NCBI GenBank assembly: GCA_009712635.1
Contig: WASS01000007.1
Location: 127,869-191,868 of the forward strand
From: Hungatella sp.
GTDB taxonomy: Bacteria; Bacillota; Clostridia; Lachnospirales; Lachnospiraceae
Reading direction: 5' to 3'
DNA: 64,000 nt
The translations under genes were made by a program, and so were the position numbers. The notes below the pieces were generated by a model. That model was given only the letters and a program-made list of their open reading frames with translations. It searched no databases and had not been told where the DNA came from. This document shows, piece after piece, positions 18,325-25,686 of the stretch. The stretch's first letter is position 1; each line of letters starts with the position of its first letter.

Positions 18325-18352
18325 TGCTTGTTTATTTTTTAACAGTTATAAT
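18325..18352 (+). promoter_or_regulatory. Promoter of the alpha/beta hydrolase gene
   Basis: A -35 element TGCTTG (18325-18330), a 16-nt spacer and a perfect -10 TATAAT (18347-18352) lie 10 nt from the dyad at 18288-18314. The predicted transcription start falls near 18359, which excludes the upstream ATG at 18365 as an ordinary start for the gene. Confidence 0.6.
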
Positions 18353-18400
18353 GATGTTACATCCATGAATTTTTATCGAAAGCAGAAAGGAATTACCACA

Positions 18401-19261
18401 ATGACGGAACAAATTGAAATGACGCTCAACGAATTATCTTATCCGGTTAATGTTACGGTATATCGTAATACGGCAGTTGTACCTAAGGCCTGCATCTTAT
18501 ATTTTCATGGCGGCGGTCTTTTGTACGGCTCCCGTCTGGATCTGCCGCAGCTGCATGTGAACAGCCTTACCACTGCCGGATATCTTATTATTTCCTATGA
18601 CTATCCCCTTGCTCCCGCAGCCAAAATTGATATAATACTGAAGTCTGTGATTGAATCCATCAATCACTATATTTTGAACCGGTCACTTTATGTTTCCCAG
18701 GAACTTCCCTACTTTCTATGGGGCCGTTCTGCAGGGGCATACCTATGTCTTCTGGCTTCAAAAGACCAGCGTCTTCTGCTTCCTCCAAAGGGAATCCTGT
18801 CTTATTACGGTTATGGTTTCCTGTGTGACAGCTGGTTTGATACTCCAAACAGCTACTATTGTTCTCTTCCACCCGTTAACAGTTCCTGCCTTAATGCAGT
18901 TTCTGATCAGGTTCATACTGAGGGGAATCTTGATTCCCATTACAGTATCTATGTTTACGCCAGACAGACAGGAACATGGAAATCGCTGTTTTATGAAGGC
19001 AGGGATAAATACTTTTTTCTGGATTATTCACTTCGAACCTGTGAAAAACTTCCAGCTCCTTTATTTTGTGCCCACAGCATGAATGATACAGACGTTCCAT
19101 ATTCAGAATTTCTTAACCTTTGCATTATGTATCAGGCAAAACAGTTTGTTGTCCCAGGTTCTGTACACGATTTTGACAGAAATGAAGCGGACCCTGCGGC
19201 TGCTCAACTTTTAAATGAAACTGTTGATTTTTTAGACAACCACACGGACCGCTTCTTATAA
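18401..19261 (+). CDS. Alpha/beta hydrolase (hormone-sensitive-lipase-like) in the allantoin locus
   Basis: This 286-residue cytoplasmic hydrolase has the oxyanion-hole motif HGGG (36-39), the nucleophile elbow GRSAG with Ser110, a likely acid at D229 or D231 (HSMNDTDVPYSE) and His256 (VPGSVHDFDR). The triad is complete. ATG 18401 follows AAAGGA and is preferred to ATG 18365, which is almost at the predicted transcript start. It diverges from allE over a shared dyad, so it is probably induced with the pathway. The substrate is unknown; an ester or amide derived from purine breakdown is possible. No similar gene is part of the classical allantoin operons. Confidence 0.85.
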   Translation: MTEQIEMTLNELSYPVNVTVYRNTAVVPKACILYFHGGGLLYGSRLDLPQLHVNSLTTAGYLIISYDYPLAPAAKIDIILKSVIESINHYILNRSLYVSQELPYFLWGRSAGAYLCLLASKDQRLLLPPKGILSYYGYGFLCDSWFDTPNSYYCSLPPVNSSCLNAVSDQVHTEGNLDSHYSIYVYARQTGTWKSLFYEGRDKYFFLDYSLRTCEKLPAPLFCAHSMNDTDVPYSEFLNLCIMYQAKQFVVPGSVHDFDRNEADPAAAQLLNETVDFLDNHTDRFL

Positions 19262-19274
19262 CCGTAAACTTGAT

Positions 19275-19296
19275 TGCGGATTCTTATGAATCCGCA
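19275..19296. terminator. Hairpin between convergent hydrolase and allB genes
   Basis: A perfect 9-bp stem TGCGGATTC / GAATCCGCA with a TTAT loop occupies the 37-nt gap. On the plus strand it is followed by TATTACAGTTTTTT. It probably ends the plus-strand transcript; the minus-strand U-tract for allB is weak. Confidence 0.75.
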
Positions 19297-19298
19297 TA

Positions 19299-20669
19299 TT
19301 ACAGTTTTTTAACCAGGTTTCCGAATCCTTTTTCACCTACAACTTTTCCGTCTTCTGCCACTACCTCACCGCGGACAATGGTGCAGACCGGCAATCCTTT
19401 TCCCTTCATTCCAACGAAAGCAGAAATCTTGTTTACGTAGAGAAGGGAATCTTCTGTTATCTCCCATTCCTTATCTGCATCTACAATAATGAAATCTGCG
19501 TCAAATCCGGTTCTGATGTCTCCTTTTTCTCCGTAGATTCCAAATGCCTCTGCGGGTTTCTTTGCCATTGCATTTGCAAGAACCGATGGTGAGATTCCCC
19601 GTTTCACACATCCTTCATGGAAGCTTACCTGAAATCCGCTCTGGATTCCACTGATTCCTCCCCATACATCAAATGGAGTTTCGATTTTATTACCCAGAAT
19701 TTCCTTGAACTTTTCATCATAGGAACACGGGGAATGATCACTTGCAATACCGCTGAAGGTTCCATCCTCCACATAGGTCCACAGCCTGTCCACTTCTTCC
19801 TGGGAACGCAGAGGCGGAGCGCATTTAAACAGCGGTCCGTTCTTAATAACATCTTCCTCTGTCATGCTAAGATAATGAGAACAGGTTTCTGCGGTAATGT
19901 CGTAACCCTCCTGCTGCGCTTCCTTAATTTTCTGAGCTACATCTGGACTGCTTACGTGGCAGATGTGTGCTTTGCATCCGGTAGCTTTTGCAAGCTCAAT
20001 CACATCAACTGTTGCTACCATTTCAGCAACAACCGGTCTTGATTCTAAAAATCCTTTCCAGTCCAGTCTTCCCTCTTTTTTCATTCTCTGTTCCTGCCAC
20101 TTAATTGCGGCAAAATCTTCGCAATGGAAACCGGCACGTCCGTCAAACCCATGAATGATCTGCATTGCCTCATATACCTGTCCATAATTTAAGGAGCTGT
20201 AATCAGGAGAAACGGGGCCGATAAAGGATTTAAACGCAACACAGCCCTTCTCATCCATCCCCTTTAAATCCTGAAAATTATCAGGAATCAAACCACCCCA
20301 GAAGCAATAATCCACATATGCATTGGGAGATACCTTTTCCAACTTTTTATCGAAAATAGCTGCGTTAGTCATAGCTGGCTCGTTTTGCAGCGGCATGTCA
20401 ATAATGGTTGTATATCCGCCAACCGCAGCTGCAGCAGTTCCATGCTCATAATCCTCACGCCATTCGTAACCGGGGTCATTTAAATGTGCATGGGTATCAA
20501 TTGCACCCGGGAAAACATAATTATCTTTTGCATCAATTACCTTTTTTGCTTCCGGCTCTTCTCCTGCAAGAAGCACCGCTGCAATTTTACCCTCTTTTAC
20601 CGCAATGTTTCCCGAAAATACACAATCCGCTGTTACAATCTTCCCATTTTTTACTAATAAATCATACAT
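19299..20669 (-). CDS. allB: Allantoinase
   Basis: This 456-residue amidohydrolase has the metal ligands THAHLNDPG (H60, H62), the lysine expected to be carbamylated (K147 in VAFKSFIG), a middle HICHVSSPD and a late SDHSPCSYDEK. It opens the hydantoin ring of allantoin to give allantoate. Length and the CxxxxD-type region fit allantoinase better than dihydropyrimidinase. GGAGGAG precedes the ATG. It is monocistronic and diverges from the DUF2877 gene. A second allantoinase-like gene lies at 23170-24528. Confidence 0.92.
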   Translation of the reverse strand: MYDLLVKNGKIVTADCVFSGNIAVKEGKIAAVLLAGEEPEAKKVIDAKDNYVFPGAIDTHAHLNDPGYEWREDYEHGTAAAAVGGYTTIIDMPLQNEPAMTNAAIFDKKLEKVSPNAYVDYCFWGGLIPDNFQDLKGMDEKGCVAFKSFIGPVSPDYSSLNYGQVYEAMQIIHGFDGRAGFHCEDFAAIKWQEQRMKKEGRLDWKGFLESRPVVAEMVATVDVIELAKATGCKAHICHVSSPDVAQKIKEAQQEGYDITAETCSHYLSMTEEDVIKNGPLFKCAPPLRSQEEVDRLWTYVEDGTFSGIASDHSPCSYDEKFKEILGNKIETPFDVWGGISGIQSGFQVSFHEGCVKRGISPSVLANAMAKKPAEAFGIYGEKGDIRTGFDADFIIVDADKEWEITEDSLLYVNKISAFVGMKGKGLPVCTIVRGEVVAEDGKVVGEKGFGNLVKKL

Positions 20670-20725
20670 ACCTTCTCCTCCGTTTCTGGTTAATGAATGA
20701 TAACTGACTGATGAAACATTTCATT

Positions 20726-20791
20726 ATTTTATTAAATAATGCCTGGGAAAACAATGCAAAATGAGGTAAATTTTTGTTAGGATTTTTGTCC
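20726..20791. promoter_or_regulatory. Divergent allB/DUF2877 promoter region with degenerate dyad
   Basis: AGGTAAA (20764-20770) and TTTGTCC (20785-20791) form a degraded copy of the regulatory dyad but with a 14-nt rather than 13-nt spacer. On the minus strand a weak TGTTTT (20748-20753), 16 nt, TAAAAT (20726-20731) follows at the usual 10-nt distance; TTGCAT-N17-TTTAAT (20754-20759 and 20731-20736) is the alternative allB promoter. Weak match. Confidence 0.4.
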
Positions 20792-20874
20792 AATATGTAT
20801 AATATATTTTATTATGTTTGTATTTTTTTAAGCTTTTTGCTAGAATTTATACTATCAGCAAAAGGAGATAACAA

Positions 20875-21744
20875 GTGATCATGCATTTTAATATTACAAC
20901 CATTGGTTCATATGCTCTGGAAATACTAAATTCTGTGTCAGAAGGTCTGGTACACTCTGTATACAGAAAAACCATTAACATACAATTGGGAGATTATTTA
21001 CTGGCTTTACAGGCGGATTTATCGCCAGTATCACCTGTCAGTCTCATTACAGAACTGGATGCTGCATCTATGGAAACACTTCCTGTTTCTCCTGGTTTAA
21101 AGGTAGAGGTGAGACCGGGTATCCTGTCTATATACGGCTCTGTTTCTGTTATTAACTTTTATTTTTTTGACGCATACCTGTTTGAATCCAAACTGATCAG
21201 TAAATCTCCCCAGCATTTACGGAATACGTTAAAGTCAGTACTGGATCATTCTGCTGCAGAAGGTTTTTCCACCATATTTACTTCCTCCTGTGTGAAGGAT
21301 GGGGAAACTAATCTGGGGGCAGAGCTTATAACTGCAGCTGCAAAGAACCATCTTACCGCCTGCAATACCTATATGCAGACAGCAGATTATGATAAAGCCA
21401 CAGAAGAACTGGTTTCTCTGATCGGTCTTGGAGTTGGTCTTACCCCAAGCGGAGATGACTTTTTGTGCGGTGTACTGGCGGGGCTGATACTAACGGGAAA
21501 CTCTGATCAAACGTTTACTTCCATTCTTAAGAAAAGGATTGGTACGTCTCTCAACAATACAAACGATATCAGCCGTACATTCCTTCGATGTGCTCTTTTG
21601 TCACATTTTAGCAAACCAATTAAAGATCTTGTTTTTCCAGCATCTGTTGAAGATATCCATGCCTCGTTTGATGCCGTGGGCCATTCCTCCGGTTTTGATT
21701 CTCTCTGCGGAATTTATTACGTTTATACTCTGATTTTTAATTAG
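20875..21744 (+). CDS. DUF2877 protein, YlbF-like; predicted third subunit of oxamate carbamoyltransferase
   Basis: This 289-residue protein carries the DUF2877 core GLGVGLTPSGDDFLCGVLAGL (glycine-rich, about residues 183-203) and a later GHSSGFDSLCGIYY. E. coli YlbF, encoded with FdrA and YlbE, is of this family. The gene lies away from the FdrA-YlbE fusion, on the opposite strand and divergent from allB. The GTG at 20875 is chosen because AAAGGAG lies seven bases before it; the ATG two codons later would be too far from it. It probably forms a complex with the fusion protein. A free-standing role cannot be excluded from sequence. Confidence 0.85.
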   Translation: MIMHFNITTIGSYALEILNSVSEGLVHSVYRKTINIQLGDYLLALQADLSPVSPVSLITELDAASMETLPVSPGLKVEVRPGILSIYGSVSVINFYFFDAYLFESKLISKSPQHLRNTLKSVLDHSAAEGFSTIFTSSCVKDGETNLGAELITAAAKNHLTACNTYMQTADYDKATEELVSLIGLGVGLTPSGDDFLCGVLAGLILTGNSDQTFTSILKKRIGTSLNNTNDISRTFLRCALLSHFSKPIKDLVFPASVEDIHASFDAVGHSSGFDSLCGIYYVYTLIFN

Positions 21745-21753
21745 AAAGACACT

Positions 21754-21810
21754 AAAAAAGAAGCCTGCCAAGACAGCTTATGTCATGCAGACTTCTTTCT
21801 TTTTTTATTT
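21754..21810. terminator. Bidirectional terminator between DUF2877 and permease genes
   Basis: A long stem (AAAAAAGAAG-c-CTGC pairing with GCAG-a-CTTCTTTCTTTTTT) has A-rich and T-rich flanks on both sides. It lies between the convergent stops at 21744 and 21805 and can serve both. Confidence 0.85.
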
Positions 21811-23142
21811 CTTTTTTTCAAAATACTTTATCAGCACATAATAAACAATTGCAGCAGGCAGAATACTTGCCAGCCATGATATTTTTATAAAGGTAAGTGC
21901 TGCAGCCATACCTGCGATTAAACCTCCGATTGCGGCAAGGTTGATTCCCTTAAACGCTCCGTCCGGATTATAATAATCACTCAAATTAATTTTCTGTTTT
22001 TTGATGATATAATAATCAACGACCAGAATAGCAAAAACCGGTCCCAGTACAGAAGAGGAAATCAATACAAACAGGTTGAGTCCGGCAGCAGATGATTCCT
22101 TTACAAGCTCCCATGGAAATGTAGCATATGCAAGCAGTCCCACGATAATCGCACTCTTTTTAACTGATACTTTTAAAAGATCTACCAGTACATAGATGGG
22201 GGGAAGTGCGTTATTAAGCATATTGGTAGTCAGTGTGCCGCAAACAATACAGAATAACGTAATTACAACAATTGCCTTATTGGGCATGATATATGCAAAG
22301 CCTACAATAGGATTGGCAATTCCGGTTACACTTGTAACAAGAAGTCCAATAACACCCATAAATACAACAGCAGGAATCATTGCAAACGCATAAGCGGAGC
22401 CTCGTTTCACAGGGCCGCAGCCAGGTTTTAACTGCCTTACTGAATCGCCGATATTAACCAGAAGAGCGCAGTTAACTCCAATAAAGGTGGTTACGGCTCC
22501 AAAAAATGGAAGTCCCCAGGATCCCTTTTTATTTACTACTTCTGTCACTACATCGCCATGCATACCAAGAATTGTGACCAGCATATAAACCAGAGCAATA
22601 ATAACAACAGCTCCGCCAATGTTGTTGATTACCTTAATTCCCTGAAAGCCCAGTGCTGAAAGTCCGATCTGCATTGCCTGAAACAAAATGAACCATAATA
22701 CAATGCTGTCAAAGCCAATGACGATCTTACTGATTTCATTCAGGGCTGACGCGCCGATCCAGCTTTGAAAGCCATACCATATAACAGCCGGAATACCTCT
22801 GCACAGAGCAGGGATAACAGTGCCTTTAAAACCAAAAGCACCTCTTAGCTGTACCACATATGGAATTCCGGTTGTGTAACATAGTTTATCGTTTAAGACC
22901 ATGCATATAACGCAAAGCGCTGATCCCAACGTAATTGCAATAATTGCCTGAACAAGGTTCAGTCCTCCTGAAACCAGATCAGAGCCTAGTGTTAAGTTAG
23001 CCGTGGAAACACAGCCTCCAAGCCAGACCAGCCAGTAGGAAAATGCCCCCATTGTTCTCTTACTAACAGGAACCGGCTCCATCCCATCCTGTTTTATTAC
23101 GCCTTCCAATGCCTTTTCTTCTGTCATCACACTTTCTCCCAT
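21805..23142 (-). CDS. NCS1-family permease, probable allantoin transporter
   Basis: This 445-residue protein has about 12 transmembrane helices and the NCS1 (Mhp1/PucI/AllW) features near the N-terminus (SYWLVWLGGCVSTANLTLG) and LRGAFGFKG. Members import allantoin, hydantoins, cytosine or uracil with sodium or protons. It follows the second allantoinase-like gene by 27 nt in the same operon, so allantoin or a related hydantoin is the likely substrate. AAGGAG lies six bases before the ATG. It is the only recognised uptake system for the pathway in this window, apart from the LctP-type gene. Confidence 0.9.
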   Translation of the reverse strand: MGESVMTEEKALEGVIKQDGMEPVPVSKRTMGAFSYWLVWLGGCVSTANLTLGSDLVSGGLNLVQAIIAITLGSALCVICMVLNDKLCYTTGIPYVVQLRGAFGFKGTVIPALCRGIPAVIWYGFQSWIGASALNEISKIVIGFDSIVLWFILFQAMQIGLSALGFQGIKVINNIGGAVVIIALVYMLVTILGMHGDVVTEVVNKKGSWGLPFFGAVTTFIGVNCALLVNIGDSVRQLKPGCGPVKRGSAYAFAMIPAVVFMGVIGLLVTSVTGIANPIVGFAYIMPNKAIVVITLFCIVCGTLTTNMLNNALPPIYVLVDLLKVSVKKSAIIVGLLAYATFPWELVKESSAAGLNLFVLISSSVLGPVFAILVVDYYIIKKQKINLSDYYNPDGAFKGINLAAIGGLIAGMAAALTFIKISWLASILPAAIVYYVLIKYFEKKK

Positions 23143-23169
23143 GATTTTCTCCTTATATACGCTTGTGGC

Positions 23170-24528
23170 TTACGACATTCTGGCAGGAGTGATCAGTTTT
23201 CCGCCTGAAACGGCTGTAATCTTTCCATCCTGAAAGATAGTTCTTCCCCGCACAATTGTCTGTGTAACCTGACCCTTGAATTTCATGCCCACATAGGGAC
23301 TTACTTTATGTAAATAGAATAAGGAATCTGCATCCAGCACATATTCTTTATCCAGATCAACAATTGCAAAATCCGCATCAAACCCTGTCTGGATCTTCCC
23401 TTTTCCTTCGATATGAAATACTTCATTTACATTAGATGCAGTAAGCGCAGCAACCTTTGTAAGCATCAGCTTTCTATCGTGGTAGCCATGGGTTAAAACA
23501 GCCGGCAGCGTACTCTGACAGCCAGAGATGCCTCCCCAGGCTTTCATAAACTCTTTTTCTTTTAATATAGGATCACTGGGAGAATGATCGGATGAAATAA
23601 ATGTGATTTCACCATTAAATAATTTCCCCCACATCTTCTGCTGGTTTGCTGCGTCACGGATTGGAGGAGAACATTTTCCAAGAGTACCCAGTCTTTCTAC
23701 ATCCTCATCTATGAGAATCAGATAATGACCAATTGTTTCACAGGAGATATCAACTCCCCGTTTTCTTGCCTCTGTAACCAGTTCCACGCCCTTTGCCGTA
23801 CTTACATGGGCAATAATCAGTTTACATCCTGTTTCTTCTGCAAAGGTAATCATTCTGGAAATGCTTTCAATTTCTGTAATAGGCGCATGAGCCTCAAAGT
23901 AATCCTTCACTCCGGTTTTGTTCTGGGCATTCTTTAAACCGGTTACTTTTCCTGTGATACCGTCATTTTCGCAGTGAACCATAAGCGGAAGGTTCAGTTT
24001 CTTTAATTTCTCCATACCCTTGTAAGCAGTATAGTCATCAATTCCAGGGAACTCATCAATTCCGCTGAAGCAGGAAAATGCTTTAAAGCCCACAACTCCG
24101 CATTCCGCAAGCTCCTCCAGCTTATCCAGGTTCGTGGGACATAATCCTCCCCACAGACCGAAATCACAGACGGAATCTCTTTTTGCAATGGCGAGCTTCT
24201 TTTCGAAATTAACTCTGTCCAGTGTACAGGGAGAGCTGTTTAAGGGCATATCAAAAAATACACCGCCGCCCCCTGCCGCAAGAGCCTGGCTGCCATTTTT
24301 TATGGTTTCCCATTCTGTTCTTCCCGGATCATCAAAGTGTACATGACCGTCGGTAGCTGCTGGAAAAATGTGTTTGCCTGCTACATCAATTACTTCTTTT
24401 CCATCCTGAGAAATTTCCTGTGATATCTCCACAATTTTTCCGTCACTTACCCCAATATCAGCCTTTTCCACACGATCTGGGAAAACAACCACTCCATTTC
24501 TAATGACAAGATCCATGTTTTTACCCAT
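23170..24528 (-). CDS. Second allantoinase-like cyclic amidohydrolase
   Basis: This 452-residue amidohydrolase has intact metal ligands: GHVHFDDPG (H62, H64), a lysine for carbamylation (K149, VVGFKAFS), IIAHVSTAKG and a late SSDHSPSDP. It is a distinct paralogue of allB with many substitutions. AGGAGG lies seven bases before the ATG. It is the first gene of an operon with the NCS1 permease, and its promoter carries the same 27-bp dyad as allD and allE. A division of labour is possible, for example the two allantoin enantiomers or another hydantoin; dihydropyrimidinase activity is the alternative. Which paralogue is the main allantoinase cannot be told from sequence. Confidence 0.88.
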   Translation of the reverse strand: MGKNMDLVIRNGVVVFPDRVEKADIGVSDGKIVEISQEISQDGKEVIDVAGKHIFPAATDGHVHFDDPGRTEWETIKNGSQALAAGGGGVFFDMPLNSSPCTLDRVNFEKKLAIAKRDSVCDFGLWGGLCPTNLDKLEELAECGVVGFKAFSCFSGIDEFPGIDDYTAYKGMEKLKKLNLPLMVHCENDGITGKVTGLKNAQNKTGVKDYFEAHAPITEIESISRMITFAEETGCKLIIAHVSTAKGVELVTEARKRGVDISCETIGHYLILIDEDVERLGTLGKCSPPIRDAANQQKMWGKLFNGEITFISSDHSPSDPILKEKEFMKAWGGISGCQSTLPAVLTHGYHDRKLMLTKVAALTASNVNEVFHIEGKGKIQTGFDADFAIVDLDKEYVLDADSLFYLHKVSPYVGMKFKGQVTQTIVRGRTIFQDGKITAVSGGKLITPARMS

Positions 24529-24597
24529 CCTGATACCTCCTCTTTTGCACTTTGTTTACTTTTTTAATAAATACCGGCTATTTATTGTGTTATTTGC

Positions 24598-24663
24598 ATT
24601 ATAGTTTTCACCATAGTATAATTCATTGGTAAAAAAAGACAAAAAAATAAAGTATTTTTATCT
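24598..24663 (-). promoter_or_regulatory. Promoter of the allantoinase-like/permease operon with 27-bp dyad
   Basis: On the minus strand: dyad AGATAAA-N13-TTTGTCT (24637-24663), 10 nt, -35 ATGAAT (24621-24626), 17 nt, perfect -10 TATAAT (24598-24603). All spacings equal those of allD and allE. The poor -35 fits activator dependence. The dyad overlaps the terminator of the preceding glycosyltransferase gene, so part of its T-rich content has another explanation. Confidence 0.6.
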
Positions 24664-24686
24664 GCTATAGTTAAAAATACTTTATT
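24646..24686 (-). terminator. Terminator of the glycosyltransferase gene at 24701
   Basis: A 14-bp stem AATAAAGTATTTTT / AAAAATACTTTATT with a 12-13 nt loop is followed on the minus strand by TTTTTTT. It lies 15 nt past the stop. It divides the polysaccharide locus from the allantoin locus. Confidence 0.82.
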
Positions 24687-24700
24687 GATTGATATATTTT

Positions 24701-25666
24701 TTATTCAGTTTTATGCTTCCCCCAGTAAGACTGGTTCATGGTACAGCTTAATATGAGCCGCCTGGGAAGAGTCCGGTACCGTTTTCCCATAAGATATCCC
24801 ATATATTTAAATCCGCTTTTTATAATTACTCCAGGAATCAGCCAGGGCTTTTTTTGTTTTACCAGCCATGCGCATGTATTTTTCACCAGCCGGATTCCCT
24901 CGCTCTCTGAACGAATTCCACCAAACACCTCCGGGTGATCTGCCTGAGACACCGCCAGGTCAAAATTCCGCTTAAACTGGGCAATGCAACCGTAATTATG
25001 GGAATGAATTACCTTTGCATCAGCCGCATACGCCACGGCCTCGCCTCTGTAACGCACTGCATTTCCAGCATAGATCATGTCTTCGTTGAAAATGGTGGTT
25101 TTGGTGAATCCGCCCGCTTCCAGGAAAATACTTCTGTCATAGGCACAGCAGACATTGGATGCAAAAAACGTCTTAATTCCCAACTCCTTTAAATCCGCCT
25201 CTGTCTTAACCCGGCTCTCCGATGGATAATTAAAGGAACGGGTGTACTGCTCCGCCAAAGCACAATCAGGATTTGGAAGCTGTCTTGCATATGCCATGAC
25301 CACCTTTTCCCCGCCGCTTCCTGTCTTAAGAAACGCGTTTACAAGAGCACTGATTAAATTTTTGTCTGCTGGAACCGCATCATCCGTCATAAATACCATG
25401 ATATCAGCCTTGGAATAGCCGGCTCCTCTGTTTCTTGTTCCGCCATGGTCAAATTCTTCTTTTGTCACATGATGAACTTCTAAATTCTTCACATGTTCAT
25501 ACTTAGAATCCTTCCAGTAGGATTTCTCCGTATTCATCACAATAATTTTCCGTATGGGATAAGACTGTTCCTCCAGTCTGTGAAAAAGCCGCATCAGTGT
25601 TTCGTCAGGCTTATAAACCGGTATAATCACATCAACGGTTCTATGATCTGCCATCATTTCTTCCAT
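24701..25666 (-). CDS. Family 2 glycosyltransferase, rhamnosyltransferase-like
   Basis: This 321-residue GT-A fold enzyme starts with VDVIIPVYKPDETLMRLFHRL and carries a FMTDDAVP motif in place of the DxD motif, followed by ARQLPNPDC, features typical of bacterial rhamnosyltransferases. ATG 25666 follows AAGGGAG; the open frame further upstream overlaps the DUF2142 gene and is rejected. It is the last gene of a four-gene polysaccharide operon and is followed by a terminator. The sugar donor cannot be assigned; the window contains no dTDP-rhamnose genes. Confidence 0.85.
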   Translation of the reverse strand: MEEMMADHRTVDVIIPVYKPDETLMRLFHRLEEQSYPIRKIIVMNTEKSYWKDSKYEHVKNLEVHHVTKEEFDHGGTRNRGAGYSKADIMVFMTDDAVPADKNLISALVNAFLKTGSGGEKVVMAYARQLPNPDCALAEQYTRSFNYPSESRVKTEADLKELGIKTFFASNVCCAYDRSIFLEAGGFTKTTIFNEDMIYAGNAVRYRGEAVAYAADAKVIHSHNYGCIAQFKRNFDLAVSQADHPEVFGGIRSESEGIRLVKNTCAWLVKQKKPWLIPGVIIKSGFKYMGYLMGKRYRTLPRRLILSCTMNQSYWGKHKTE

Positions 25667-25686
25667 TGAAACTCCCTTCTTTCCTA

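Noticed and set aside
20875-20883. ATG 20881 as the start of the DUF2877 gene
   Set aside because: AAAGGAG is seven bases before GTG 20875 but 13 before this ATG, so the GTG is preferred.
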